This document shows positions 51,083 through 59,719 of a stretch of 64,000 bases of DNA, one piece after another. Both the position numbers and the translations under genes were made by a program. The DNA comes from Deltaproteobacteria bacterium (GTDB lineage Bacteria; Desulfobacterota; Syntrophia; Syntrophales; UBA2210). Positions within the stretch are counted from its first letter, which is position 1. Every line of letters begins with the position of its first letter. The DNA lies in contig JAFGTS010000036.1 in the NCBI GenBank assembly GCA_016933965.1, positions 1 to 64,000 of the forward strand. Direction: 5' to 3'. The notes beneath the pieces are model-generated. The model made no database searches. It worked only from the letters and a program-made list of their open reading frames with translations, and was not told the DNA's origin.

Positions 51083-51183
51083 ACGTTCGTTGTTCCCCTC
51101 ATCTGCTTACAGCATACTGATCCTCAGGCGTCCTTTTAGTCCTAACTGACTATAAATACAAGGAGAAAGATGGGGTAGAAGGT

Positions 51184-51239
51184 GGGGTCAGGTCTTGCAA
51201 TATAACATGGCAAGAGTCAACGGTAGACTTGATCCCTTT
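51184..51239 (+). repeat. 56-base direct repeat, copy 1
   Basis: The segment GGGGTCAGGTCTTGCAATAT...CTTGATCCCTTT is repeated at 57877-57932 with 53 of 56 identical bases in the same orientation. Both copies contain ATGGCA and then codons reading MARVNGRLD, which resembles the start of REP-associated transposase genes, but the frame closes soon after. This copy ends one base before the stop codon of the minus-strand cyclase gene. Confidence 0.9.
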
Positions 51240-51240
51240 A

Positions 51241-54200
51241 TCACAGGGAGGCTGATTCCTCCTGTGCCTGCTTCAGGAAGATTTCGGCCCCGATCTGTTC
51301 GAATATGTGAGTTGCTTCAGTAAGGTACTTCGCGGCCTCCTCTTTTTTCCCTTTCAGTTTATGCAGTCTTCCCATATCGAGGCAGGCTTGGCCATGAACG
51401 CTTTTGGCACCGATCTCCCCGGCCTTTTCAATGGCCGTCATAAAATATTCCGCCGCCGTTTCATGAGCGGTGGGCAGAGTATCTTTCAGAAAGGCTGCAT
51501 TTCCTCCGAAAGCGGCAAGGTCCGTTTCTCCTCCAGGCAATTGAGCCAACTGTAAATATACCTTGCCCAGGCTATGATTCACTACGGCAAATCTATACCA
51601 ATTGTGCTGCCTGAGGTACTCCTTCAAAACGTTTTCGACAACAGCGATGCCCTGTTCAAATTCTCCCTTGACGATCATGAGCATTCCCGAAAAGGCCCTG
51701 GATGCGCTTCCTAAATATTCATAACCGTGCTTTTCGAAGTATTCGTTGACTTCATTCAGTACGTTTTCAGCCTCAGCATACTGGGAATTGAAAAGATAGG
51801 TGGTTCCGAGAAAGAATTTTCCATTCAGCAGGAACATCGGTTCACAGGAAGCACGGGACTGTTTCTCGAAGGACGCTATGGCGTTCGGATAGTTGCCTTG
51901 CACTAAATATCCAAATCCATGACACATGTGGCCATGGGCAATGGAACCCATGTCCGAATGCTCGTGACCGTAGTCCAGCAGGATATCTCCGATTTCATGG
52001 GCCTTCCCGCCCTCTCCCCTGAGATAGTAATTTGATCCTATGGCGCCCATGAGCAATTGATGCAGCACCCGGTCATGTTCACACACATCCAGCTCTCTCC
52101 CTTTTTCCCCGAGTTCCAGGGCATCATCCAATCGTCCCAGGCCATAACACGTCTGGACAAGCCAGCCACAGGCGTAACAACACATCGTTTTATCGCCAAG
52201 AGCATGAGCAATATCGTGGGCTTGTGAAAGGTGTTCATAGGATTCCAGGTATCTCTCCGTTCTCTGCAGGGCCGCCCCCTTCCAGATATGAAACATGCCG
52301 AGTCTGTTTGTATCCCCCAGTGAAATGACCAGGGATTCAATATCCGTGAGAAGGTCAAGCAACTCGTGAAAGACCGATCGATGGTGGAACACAAACGCCC
52401 AGTCGAAGATGAGGTCGATGAGCAGTTCATTTTCCTCTCTCGTCCGGTCGGGCTTGCCGGAAAGGAGCTCATAGGCCTCCCGGTAGTGGGCGTGGGCCTC
52501 ATCGATGGCATAGCGGCTGAAACTCTTTTTCCCTGCCTTCATCAGGTAATCGACGGCCTTGAGCAGGGAGCGCCCCTGCCGGAAGTGATACGCCAGGGTC
52601 TCATAAAATTCCGGCAGCCGGTCGTGAAAAAGCTCCTCCATGACCTGGCCGATCCGTTCATGGATGAACTGGCGGTCCTTCTTCAGGATGCCGTTGTACA
52701 CCACTTCCTGGGTGAGGGCATGCTTGAACATGTATTCCAGATCAGGCTGGATGGCGCGCGCCTGGATAAGGTCCAGCCGCTCCAGGCTGCTGAGGCTCCG
52801 GTCGATGGACTCCCGCAGCTCTGTGATCCTTCCCAGGATATCATAGAGGAACGCCCTGCCGATCACCGAGGCCTCCTGGAGGATGCGCTTTGTCTCCCGT
52901 TCGAGACGATCCAGCCGCGCCGCGATGATCTCCTGGACCGTGTAAGGGATATCAGCGTCAGTCAGTGGTTTGGTGAGTCGCCACCGGGCATCTTCCCTGA
53001 CCAGGGTATCCGACTCGATGAGGGCGTTGATGGCCTCCTCCAGATAGAAGGGGTTTCCTTCCGCCTTGTCCTGAACGAACCGGCTTAATTCCGCCGGGAT
53101 ATCCCGGGTATCGAGAAGCGACTCCACCATATCCCGGGACTCCGACGGGGAGAGGTCCTGGAGCCTGATCTCATGGTATGAACGGAGGCTCTTCATCTGA
53201 TGTGCCGTAAAGAGGCTGAAGGGTGGACGATGAATGCACAGAAAAATGGCAGGATGACGAAAGTCGGTAAGGACCTTTTTCAACAGCTCGATAGTTGACG
53301 GGTCCGCCTGGTGGAGGTCTTCGATGCGTATGATGGTGGGAGCACGGCCGCACAGATTGGCCAGGATCAGCTGCACCGCTTCGTGGAGGCGCGCCTTCCA
53401 GGTTTCCGGGCTCAACTGCTCGGTTTCGGGATAGGAAAGGGCATAGAGGCTGCCGATGGAGGGAATGAGGTCCCTCCGCTCCCCGATGATCGCCCGTGCC
53501 CCCGCTTCCACCTTCTTTCGCACCTGTCCCGTCGTGTCACTCTCCTGTATGTGCCAGGTGCGGTTCAGCAGGTCGATCAGAGGAAAGTAAGGGATGTTCT
53601 GTGCATAGGCATAGGCATGGCCTTCCCGCCACTGAACCGATCCCGGCTCAAGGGAGCTCTTGAACTCCTCGATGAGACGGGTCTTTCCCGTCCCGGCGTC
53701 TCCCACAATTGAGAAAATGGACCCCCGTCCCTGCTTCAGTTGTTCGACGGCCTCCTGCAGACGCTCCATCTCCACCTTTCGGCCGATCAAGTCCGCCCTC
53801 ATGCCGGAGAGGCGGTGCACCTTGATGGGCGCCTCTTTGGTTGAGAGGACCTTGTATATGCGGATCGGCTCCGCCTTCCCCTTGACCGTGGCCGGTGTCA
53901 GCGTCTCAAAATCAAAATATCCCTCCGTCCGGTGGTACGTCTCGAACCCCACGATGACCTCATCGGCCCGGGCCAACCCCTGGAGGCGGGAGGCCACGTT
54001 GATGGTATCTCCCAGCACTCCCGGCGTACCCTTTTCCAGGTCGAGTTCCCCGGTGATCACCAGTCCCGTGTTGATCCCCGTGTGCATCGTGAGGGGCTTG
54101 CCGATGCGCGTCTCAAAGGAGACGCCGATGGCCTTTACTACCTCGTGGATCTCCAGGGCGGCACGAATGGCGCGAACCGGATCATCTTCGTGGACCCGAG

Positions 54201-54606
54201 GAACCCCGAAAAGCGCCATCACGGCATCACCGACGAACTTCTCGATGAACCCTCCGTACTTGACGACCACCTGGGCGATCTCCCCGAAGATCCGGCCCAT
54301 GATCTCTCCAACCTCTTCGGGATCGAGCCGCTCCGTCATGGCCGTGTATCCCGAAAGGTCGCTGAAAAGGACGGTGATGTATTTACGCTCGGGGCCGGTG
54401 ATGATCTGTGCAGCGGGGATCGGTTCAGGCTGCTGCGGGCTTTCTGAAGATGCCGCCGTCAGGTCATGACCGCACTCATCACAGAACTTACTGTCAAATG
54501 GATTTACGGTATTACAGGCAGGACAGGTAATTTGAAATTTACAGCCGCATTCCTTACAGAATTTCGCGCCCTCTCTATTCTGAAACCTGCACCGGGGACA
54601 TTCCAT
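51241..54606 (-). CDS. Zinc-ribbon / adenylate cyclase / ATPase / TPR signalling protein
   Basis: This 1121-residue protein starts with two zinc ribbons (C3, C6, C17, C20 and C28, C31, C42, C45). A class III cyclase domain follows (about 72-255), with metal Asp83 (LFSDLSGY) and Asp127 (KFVGDAVMA), the adenine-selecting Lys123 and Asp of GDTINVASRL, and the catalytic Asn and Arg, so the site looks active for cAMP. An AAA-type ATPase with Walker A VGDAGTGKTRLI and IEDLHQADPS follows. The C-terminal third has TPR-like helices. It is probably a cytoplasmic sensor with intrinsic cyclase output. The gene is flanked by a 56-base repeat. Confidence 0.93.
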   Translation of the reverse strand: MECPRCRFQNREGAKFCKECGCKFQITCPACNTVNPFDSKFCDECGHDLTAASSESPQQPEPIPAAQIITGPERKYITVLFSDLSGYTAMTERLDPEEVGEIMGRIFGEIAQVVVKYGGFIEKFVGDAVMALFGVPRVHEDDPVRAIRAALEIHEVVKAIGVSFETRIGKPLTMHTGINTGLVITGELDLEKGTPGVLGDTINVASRLQGLARADEVIVGFETYHRTEGYFDFETLTPATVKGKAEPIRIYKVLSTKEAPIKVHRLSGMRADLIGRKVEMERLQEAVEQLKQGRGSIFSIVGDAGTGKTRLIEEFKSSLEPGSVQWREGHAYAYAQNIPYFPLIDLLNRTWHIQESDTTGQVRKKVEAGARAIIGERRDLIPSIGSLYALSYPETEQLSPETWKARLHEAVQLILANLCGRAPTIIRIEDLHQADPSTIELLKKVLTDFRHPAIFLCIHRPPFSLFTAHQMKSLRSYHEIRLQDLSPSESRDMVESLLDTRDIPAELSRFVQDKAEGNPFYLEEAINALIESDTLVREDARWRLTKPLTDADIPYTVQEIIAARLDRLERETKRILQEASVIGRAFLYDILGRITELRESIDRSLSSLERLDLIQARAIQPDLEYMFKHALTQEVVYNGILKKDRQFIHERIGQVMEELFHDRLPEFYETLAYHFRQGRSLLKAVDYLMKAGKKSFSRYAIDEAHAHYREAYELLSGKPDRTREENELLIDLIFDWAFVFHHRSVFHELLDLLTDIESLVISLGDTNRLGMFHIWKGAALQRTERYLESYEHLSQAHDIAHALGDKTMCCYACGWLVQTCYGLGRLDDALELGEKGRELDVCEHDRVLHQLLMGAIGSNYYLRGEGGKAHEIGDILLDYGHEHSDMGSIAHGHMCHGFGYLVQGNYPNAIASFEKQSRASCEPMFLLNGKFFLGTTYLFNSQYAEAENVLNEVNEYFEKHGYEYLGSASRAFSGMLMIVKGEFEQGIAVVENVLKEYLRQHNWYRFAVVNHSLGKVYLQLAQLPGGETDLAAFGGNAAFLKDTLPTAHETAAEYFMTAIEKAGEIGAKSVHGQACLDMGRLHKLKGKKEEAAKYLTEATHIFEQIGAEIFLKQAQEESASL

Positions 54607-55374
54607 GGATCCATTACCTCACGTATGAGATATCAAAGAGGCTCCTGATGATATGAAGCAGTACTCAGGGAGGCGGCATGGGTCCCACGGGATGGTGAAC
54701 CGGAACCTCCACAGGCAAACGGTTACATTCCAGAGTGGTGCGAGAAACGATTTTTCTTCTGAATTGGGCCCCCTTGCGTGGAAAGATAAGAGATATCATA
54801 GGAGAAATCAACATTAATTTTATAGTGCCATCCACCCCCGATGAATACATGGATGATACCCTCGGGTTTTTCCTTCTGTTGCCTTGGAAGATCTTTGCCG
54901 TCCAATATCGCGATCTTTCATAACTGTACATCACTTATTCATTAATAATATCGTGAGCGGTTATGGAGCACGATAAAGTGAGATACAGGTGAATTCCAAA
55001 CGGGTTGTATTATATTGTTATTTTTTGATAGCCGTTGATTTTTTATCAGAAATGAACCGTCTCAAGAGACACAATTATTTACTTGACTCTTAGGTCATAC
55101 TAATACAGTATAAGAAAGCAGAAAATCCCATGATACGTCGGATACGGTCGCGCGGCAGTGCGTAATGCCACCACAAGAGGAATTGTTACCCTGGTATAAT
55201 TTCCTGCCCATCGTATGGATATAGTGCGGCAGGGGTCATGTCGTTATGAACGGACAGAGGGATCGCTCAGCGACACGAGCGAAGGGGGTTCCGATAATGA
55301 GAGGCGGATATTCATGAAAATGCTGCCTCCTCGGAACTTCAACTGGTGACAGAGAAAAACCAAGGGGGTACACA
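54607..55374. other. 768-base intergenic region between divergent genes
   Basis: No protein-like reading frame was accepted here. The region is AT-rich in its centre and should carry promoters for the minus-strand cyclase and the plus-strand ferredoxin. A TTGACT (55083-55088) precedes an overlapping palindrome TAATACAGTATAA (55101-55113), with suboptimal spacing for a standard promoter. A second imperfect palindrome lies at 55179-55204. These may be operator sites. Confidence 0.45.
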
Positions 55375-56352
55375 GTGGCGACTTCATCTTCCGATCAATC
55401 GCGCAATTCCACCAAACGTGACAGATACACGGGAAGGCCGATGGATTTCTGGCGATTGCACGGCTGGCGGCATCCTTTCCTGTTCTTGCATGCAATTTAT
55501 TATTTCGGTGATCCGAGAAAATATATCGCAAAGTTGATCAAGATATTCAACTTCGTTGATAAACATGTTCCTAAAAGGATCTGGCAGCTCCCGTTCATAA
55601 AACCCATTGTTACCTACCTGCCCGGACGATATCATGGAAAAGTCCTCACGATCGATCATGTCAGCAAAATAATAAACCTGAATGAGGACATACAGGTCGA
55701 TGTGCAGCGGGCAAAACGGGTGCTTACGTACGAGCACGTGAATCAGATCGTTATCAATAGCCCGGATACGATCGCTCTCGGTGACTGCATCTGTCGCAGC
55801 CTGGTAGAGAATCCCTGCAAGCCGAACCACGTGTGCATGTTTATCGGCGAACCCTTTTCCACCTATGCCGTCAAGCGCGGAAAGAAGCTGAACATCCACT
55901 ATGCCACCAAGGAAGAGGCACTCGACGCGATCCGTCAGGCCCATGAAGCAGGCTTCGTACACAATGCCTTTTTCAAGGATGCCGCCGGGGACCGGCTCTT
56001 TGCGCTCTGCAATTGCTGCAGTTGCTGCTGCAAGGGGATCGAGCTGACAAATATTTTCAAGGATATTTATGCCTCCGACGTGCCGACGCCACGGATGGTC
56101 GAGCCTTCAGGGTATTTTGCCGTTCATGACGATGACCGCTGCATTGGATGCGGGACCTGTGAAGATGCCTGTCATTTCAATGCGGTGACGATGGTCTCCG
56201 TCGATGGCGGTCAGAAAGCCCGGATTGATCATTTTCGGTGTTTCGGCTGCGGTATCTGCGTGGACAAGTGCGAAAGCGGCGCTATCAGGCTTGTAAAGGA
56301 CCCCTATGGGACCATGCCGCTCGACATGGATCAGTTGCTCGATAAAAAATGA
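55375..56352 (+). CDS. 4Fe-4S ferredoxin with extra Cys-rich motifs
   Basis: The 325-residue protein ends with two classical [4Fe-4S] motifs, CIGCGTCEDAC and CFGCGICVDKC. Before them are two unusual Cys groups: GDCICRSLVENPCKPNHVC (about 138-156) and LCNCCSCCCKG (about 213-223), which could hold more clusters. There is no signal peptide or obvious membrane segment. It starts at GTG 55375 after AAGGGGG. It lies upstream of a GMC-type flavoprotein on the same strand and is probably its electron partner. I do not recognise a named family. Confidence 0.85.
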   Translation: MATSSSDQSRNSTKRDRYTGRPMDFWRLHGWRHPFLFLHAIYYFGDPRKYIAKLIKIFNFVDKHVPKRIWQLPFIKPIVTYLPGRYHGKVLTIDHVSKIINLNEDIQVDVQRAKRVLTYEHVNQIVINSPDTIALGDCICRSLVENPCKPNHVCMFIGEPFSTYAVKRGKKLNIHYATKEEALDAIRQAHEAGFVHNAFFKDAAGDRLFALCNCCSCCCKGIELTNIFKDIYASDVPTPRMVEPSGYFAVHDDDRCIGCGTCEDACHFNAVTMVSVDGGQKARIDHFRCFGCGICVDKCESGAIRLVKDPYGTMPLDMDQLLDKK

Positions 56353-56535
56353 TAAAGGCGGCAATGGAACGCGCCGGCAACGGTATGTGGCGACGCCTCC
56401 ATTCCCGCGGACGCGAAGATCCGGGACAGGACCGGAAGCCTGATCACATCCGGCATGACAGGTGGTATCTTTCGTTGCCGGAGGAATAAATAAACGTCGT
56501 ATGGACAGGGGGATGTTGCACAAAAGGAGGAATAC

Positions 56536-57849
56536 ATGAAACCGGTCAGAAAAATGTCTGCGGATTATGTGGTTGTCGGCTCAGGCCCCGGCGGGGCTAC
56601 CGTAGCGCGAGAACTCTCAGTGCTCGGCAAAAGAGTCATCCTTCTTGAACGGGGAGCTGATCACCAGTTTTACGGCAATCTCGTAGGCTGCGCTTTCATG
56701 CTTGAAAGACTGGGTTTTACCTGGACCGTGGAAGGCCACAGTATGCTCAGGGCCTTAACGACGGGGGGAAGTTCCATGATATACGGCGCCGCCGCCATCG
56801 ATCCGCCGAAGTGGCTGAAGCAGAATCACGATATCGACCTTGCGCCCTATGTCACGGCCCTGAAGAATGAGCTCCGCATTAAACCGACCCCCGATCATAT
56901 GATCGGGCCCAGAGCGAAGATGATCATGAAAGCGGCCCATGATCTCGATATTCCATGGGAGCCCATGAACAAATTTATCGATCATGATCGCTGTGACCAG
57001 AAATGCCCGGAATGTTTGTATGGATGTAAAAAAGAGGGTGTCAAGTGGACCGCCAGGGATTACGCGTATGAAGCCGTCAGGAACGGGGCGACACTGATAA
57101 ACAAGGCCACGGTGCGGAAGGTCAAGATCACGAATGGAAAAGCCCTGGGTGTTATCGCCGACACACCGGGCGGAAGGCTTGACGTAACATCCAAGGTCAC
57201 CGTTATTTCCGCCGGCGGTCTGGGGACTCCGACGATCCTGCTGCGTTCCGGCCTGACGGAAGCAGGTGACCGGCTCTTTGCGGATCCCCTGATCATCACG
57301 TACGGGACCGTTGGAAAAGATGTACCCGATTCCCCCAAGGAACCGCCGATGCTCTGCGGGAAACTCGACAATGCGGACGGCCTTCTCATCGGTGACCTCC
57401 CCGAACCCCTCCCCATGTTCATCCTGCAGATGTTCTACAAGGGTATCGGAAAAATGAGGCACGCACTGGACTTTTCACGAAGACTTGCCGTCATGGTCAA
57501 GGTCCGGGACGAGATGGAAGGATACGTCAGGGCCGACGAAACCTGTTCAAAACACTATACACTGCCCGACCTGGAAAAAATGGAACGGGGGATCGAAATT
57601 TCAAGGCAGATCCTTTTGAAAGCCGGGTGCGATCCGCGTTCCATCGTTTCCACCCCTCCGAGGGCCGCCCACCCCGGCAGCACCGCCCGGATCGGGAAGA
57701 TCGTCGACAGGGACCTGGAGACAAAGATCAAAAATCTGTATGTCTGTGATGCCAGTGTGCTCCCGGAATCCTGCGGGATCCCGCCCGTGCTGACGATACT
57801 CGCGTTCGGCAAACGACTTGTTGGTGAGCGCCTGAAACATGTCGTGTGA
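56536..57849 (+). CDS. GMC-type FAD-dependent oxidoreductase with Cys cluster
   Basis: The 437-residue flavoprotein has the FAD loop VVGSGPGGATVARELSVLGK and an ERG motif. Its GMC C-terminal region is HPGSTARIG...NLYVCDASVLPESCGIPPVL, with the likely active-site His. Residues about 155-170 (CDQKCPECLYGCKKEG) hold four Cys spaced C-x3-C-x2-C-x3-C, which may bind an Fe-S cluster. The upstream ferredoxin suggests that electrons pass to or from it rather than to oxygen. An AAAGGAGG site precedes ATG 56536. The substrate is unknown; alcohols or steroid-like compounds are family possibilities. Confidence 0.88.
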   Translation: MKPVRKMSADYVVVGSGPGGATVARELSVLGKRVILLERGADHQFYGNLVGCAFMLERLGFTWTVEGHSMLRALTTGGSSMIYGAAAIDPPKWLKQNHDIDLAPYVTALKNELRIKPTPDHMIGPRAKMIMKAAHDLDIPWEPMNKFIDHDRCDQKCPECLYGCKKEGVKWTARDYAYEAVRNGATLINKATVRKVKITNGKALGVIADTPGGRLDVTSKVTVISAGGLGTPTILLRSGLTEAGDRLFADPLIITYGTVGKDVPDSPKEPPMLCGKLDNADGLLIGDLPEPLPMFILQMFYKGIGKMRHALDFSRRLAVMVKVRDEMEGYVRADETCSKHYTLPDLEKMERGIEISRQILLKAGCDPRSIVSTPPRAAHPGSTARIGKIVDRDLETKIKNLYVCDASVLPESCGIPPVLTILAFGKRLVGERLKHVV

Positions 57850-57876
57850 ACACAGGCCGCGCGAAAGCCTAAAGCC

Positions 57877-57932
57877 GGGGTCAGGTCTTGCAATATAACA
57901 TGGCACGAGTCAACGGTAGACTTGACCTCTTT
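57877..57932 (+). repeat. 56-base direct repeat, copy 2
   Basis: This copy differs from 51184-51239 at only three positions (57906, 57926, 57928). It starts 27 bases after the flavoprotein stop and ends 27 bases before the promoter of the ligase gene. The two copies bracket about 6.6 kb. Confidence 0.9.
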
Positions 57933-57958
57933 GTGGAGCCCGATCTCCGATTTCTTGC

Positions 57959-57987
57959 TTGACACACACCCCTTCTCCTCATATGTT
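57959..57987 (+). promoter_or_regulatory. Sigma-70 promoter for the acyl-CoA ligase cluster
   Basis: A perfect TTGACA (57959-57964) and TATGTT (57982-57987, four of six) are separated by 17 bases. They give a leader of about 80 bases before ATG 58077. It is the best promoter in the second half of the window. Confidence 0.6.
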
Positions 57988-58076
57988 CTCACTGTAAACA
58001 TTTCCTATCAATTCACATCTAAACACTAACAATGCATCGTGTCGGATGCAGGAATACCAGAAAGGGGAGGTGTCCT

Positions 58077-59603
58077 ATGGATCTTGGTGGACTGGTCGCA
58101 CGAAATGCCCGGATGATTCCCGACAAGGAAGCGGTCATTTACGGAGACAAACGGTACACGTGGAAAGAGGCAAATGACAAGGTAAATACCGTATCGAACG
58201 TCCTTCTCAAAGGAGGGCTCAAGAAAGGAGACAAGGTCGCCTTCTGGATGTTCAATTCGGACATGTTCTTCTTTGTTTTCTACGGCATTGTGAAAGCGGG
58301 AGGTGTGGCCGTTCCCGTCAACTTCCGTCTCGCCTCGCCGGAGGCCGAATATATCTTCAATAACTGCGATGCCGTGGCCTTGATCGTTGATGACGTCTTC
58401 GAGCCCGTCGTTCGCGAGATGAAGCCGCGCCTCACGAATATCAAGGCCTTCTACACGGCGGGCAGCGGGCGTTTCGAGGGGTTCGATGCCCTCGAAGACG
58501 TGCTCGCATCGGGCGATACGAGTGAGCCCGGCATAGAGGTGGACGAGTTTGATGAGAGCGAGGTCCTCTATACATCGGGAACCACGGGAAGACCGAAGGG
58601 CGCGCTCTTCGTCCATCACAATCACATTACCCTGGTGACCACGATGGCAGCCCTGGTGGAGATCCACCCGAAGGACGTCATCCTTCACGCCGCGCCGCTC
58701 TTTCATTCGGCGGAGCTGAATCTCTATATGAACCCCGGCACATACCTCGGGGCCACCCATGTTATCATGAGGGACTTCATCCCCGACAAGGTCCTCGGAC
58801 TGATCGAAAGGGAAAAGGTGACCCAGTTCTTCGGGGCGCCGATCATGTTCACCTTCATGATGATGGTTCCCGACTTTGAAAAATACGATCTCTCTTCCAT
58901 CCGGTATTACGGCTATGGCGCGGCCCCCATGGCGGCGGAGTCGGTGCGGGCCATGATGGAGAAATTCAAGTCGACGAACTTTTTCTGCCTCTGCGGTTTT
59001 ACCGAAGGCGGCCCCGGCGGTATCGGCCTCCTGCCGGAGGATCAGATACGAAAGGCCGGCGCGGGAGGGAAATACGTCGTCAACATGGAATGCCGCCTTG
59101 TCGACGATGCGGGGAACACCGTCACCGAACCGGGTGTGGTGGGCGAGCTCGTCATCAAGGGTGAAACCATCATGAAGGGATACTACAAGAACCCGGAGGC
59201 GACGAAGGACGCGATAAAGGACGGCTGGGTCCATTCGGGAGACCTGGGCGTCATGGATGATGAGGGGTACATCACGCTGGTGGACAGAAAGAAGGACATG
59301 ATCATCACCGGCGGAGAAAATGTCTACAGCAAGGAAGTGGAAGACGCCATATACGAAAACCCGAAGATAAAGGAGGCCGTCATCGTCGGTGTTCCCCATC
59401 CGGACTGGGGGGAAACGGTGGTCGCCGTGACAAGTCTCCAGGAAAATACCACCCTTACCCTTGATGAGTTGCGGGAATTCCTGAAGACCAGGATCGCCGA
59501 TTACAAGATCCCTCGACGGCTTGAGATCATGGGCCAGTTGCCGAGGAACGTGTCGGGGAAGGTCCTGAAATATCAGCTGAGAGAATCCCTGCAGAAGAAG
59601 TAA
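58077..59603 (+). CDS. AMP-dependent acyl-CoA synthetase (first)
   Basis: The 508-residue ligase activates a carboxylate with ATP to an acyl-AMP and then to the CoA thioester. It has the P-loop YTSGTTGRPKGALFVHH, the adenylation core YGYGAAPMA and SGDLGVMDDEGYITLVDRKK, and the C-terminal catalytic Lys in NVSGKVLK. ATG 58077 is chosen for AGGGGAGG seven bases before it. A terminator after the stop may reduce transcription of the next two genes. The substrate cannot be read from the sequence. Confidence 0.92.
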   Translation: MDLGGLVARNARMIPDKEAVIYGDKRYTWKEANDKVNTVSNVLLKGGLKKGDKVAFWMFNSDMFFFVFYGIVKAGGVAVPVNFRLASPEAEYIFNNCDAVALIVDDVFEPVVREMKPRLTNIKAFYTAGSGRFEGFDALEDVLASGDTSEPGIEVDEFDESEVLYTSGTTGRPKGALFVHHNHITLVTTMAALVEIHPKDVILHAAPLFHSAELNLYMNPGTYLGATHVIMRDFIPDKVLGLIEREKVTQFFGAPIMFTFMMMVPDFEKYDLSSIRYYGYGAAPMAAESVRAMMEKFKSTNFFCLCGFTEGGPGGIGLLPEDQIRKAGAGGKYVVNMECRLVDDAGNTVTEPGVVGELVIKGETIMKGYYKNPEATKDAIKDGWVHSGDLGVMDDEGYITLVDRKKDMIITGGENVYSKEVEDAIYENPKIKEAVIVGVPHPDWGETVVAVTSLQENTTLTLDELREFLKTRIADYKIPRRLEIMGQLPRNVSGKVLKYQLRESLQKK

Positions 59604-59647
59604 AAGGTGTCTGTATCCATAAAAGCACCTGTAAGTCGATACATACA

Positions 59648-59677
59648 GGGGGCCGGTGTATCGGCCCCCTTTTTTTA
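59648..59677 (+). terminator. Intrinsic terminator between ligase and dehydratase-like genes
   Basis: The stem GGGGGCCG (59648-59655) pairs perfectly with CGGCCCCC (59662-59669) and is followed by eight T or T-rich bases. It lies 45 bases after the first ligase and 43 bases before the next start, so it may act as a partial barrier or define a separate transcript. Confidence 0.9.
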
Positions 59678-59719
59678 CGTGATACACATATATCCGATCA
59701 GAGGAGGAGACCATAATCA

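Noticed and set aside
51207-51320. Possible REP-associated transposase start within the 56-base repeats
   Set aside because: The reading frame after MARVNGRLD soon ends in both copies and shows no transposase motifs. At most it is a remnant.
54665-54934. Short frames on both strands in the gap between the cyclase and ferredoxin genes
   Set aside because: They overlap each other, lack ribosome sites, and have no conserved features.
56349-56489. 46-codon frame overlapping the ferredoxin stop (ATGA)
   Set aside because: The overlap suggests coupling, but the peptide is Arg/Gly-rich, unlike any known protein, and has no supporting evidence. It is left as intergenic sequence.
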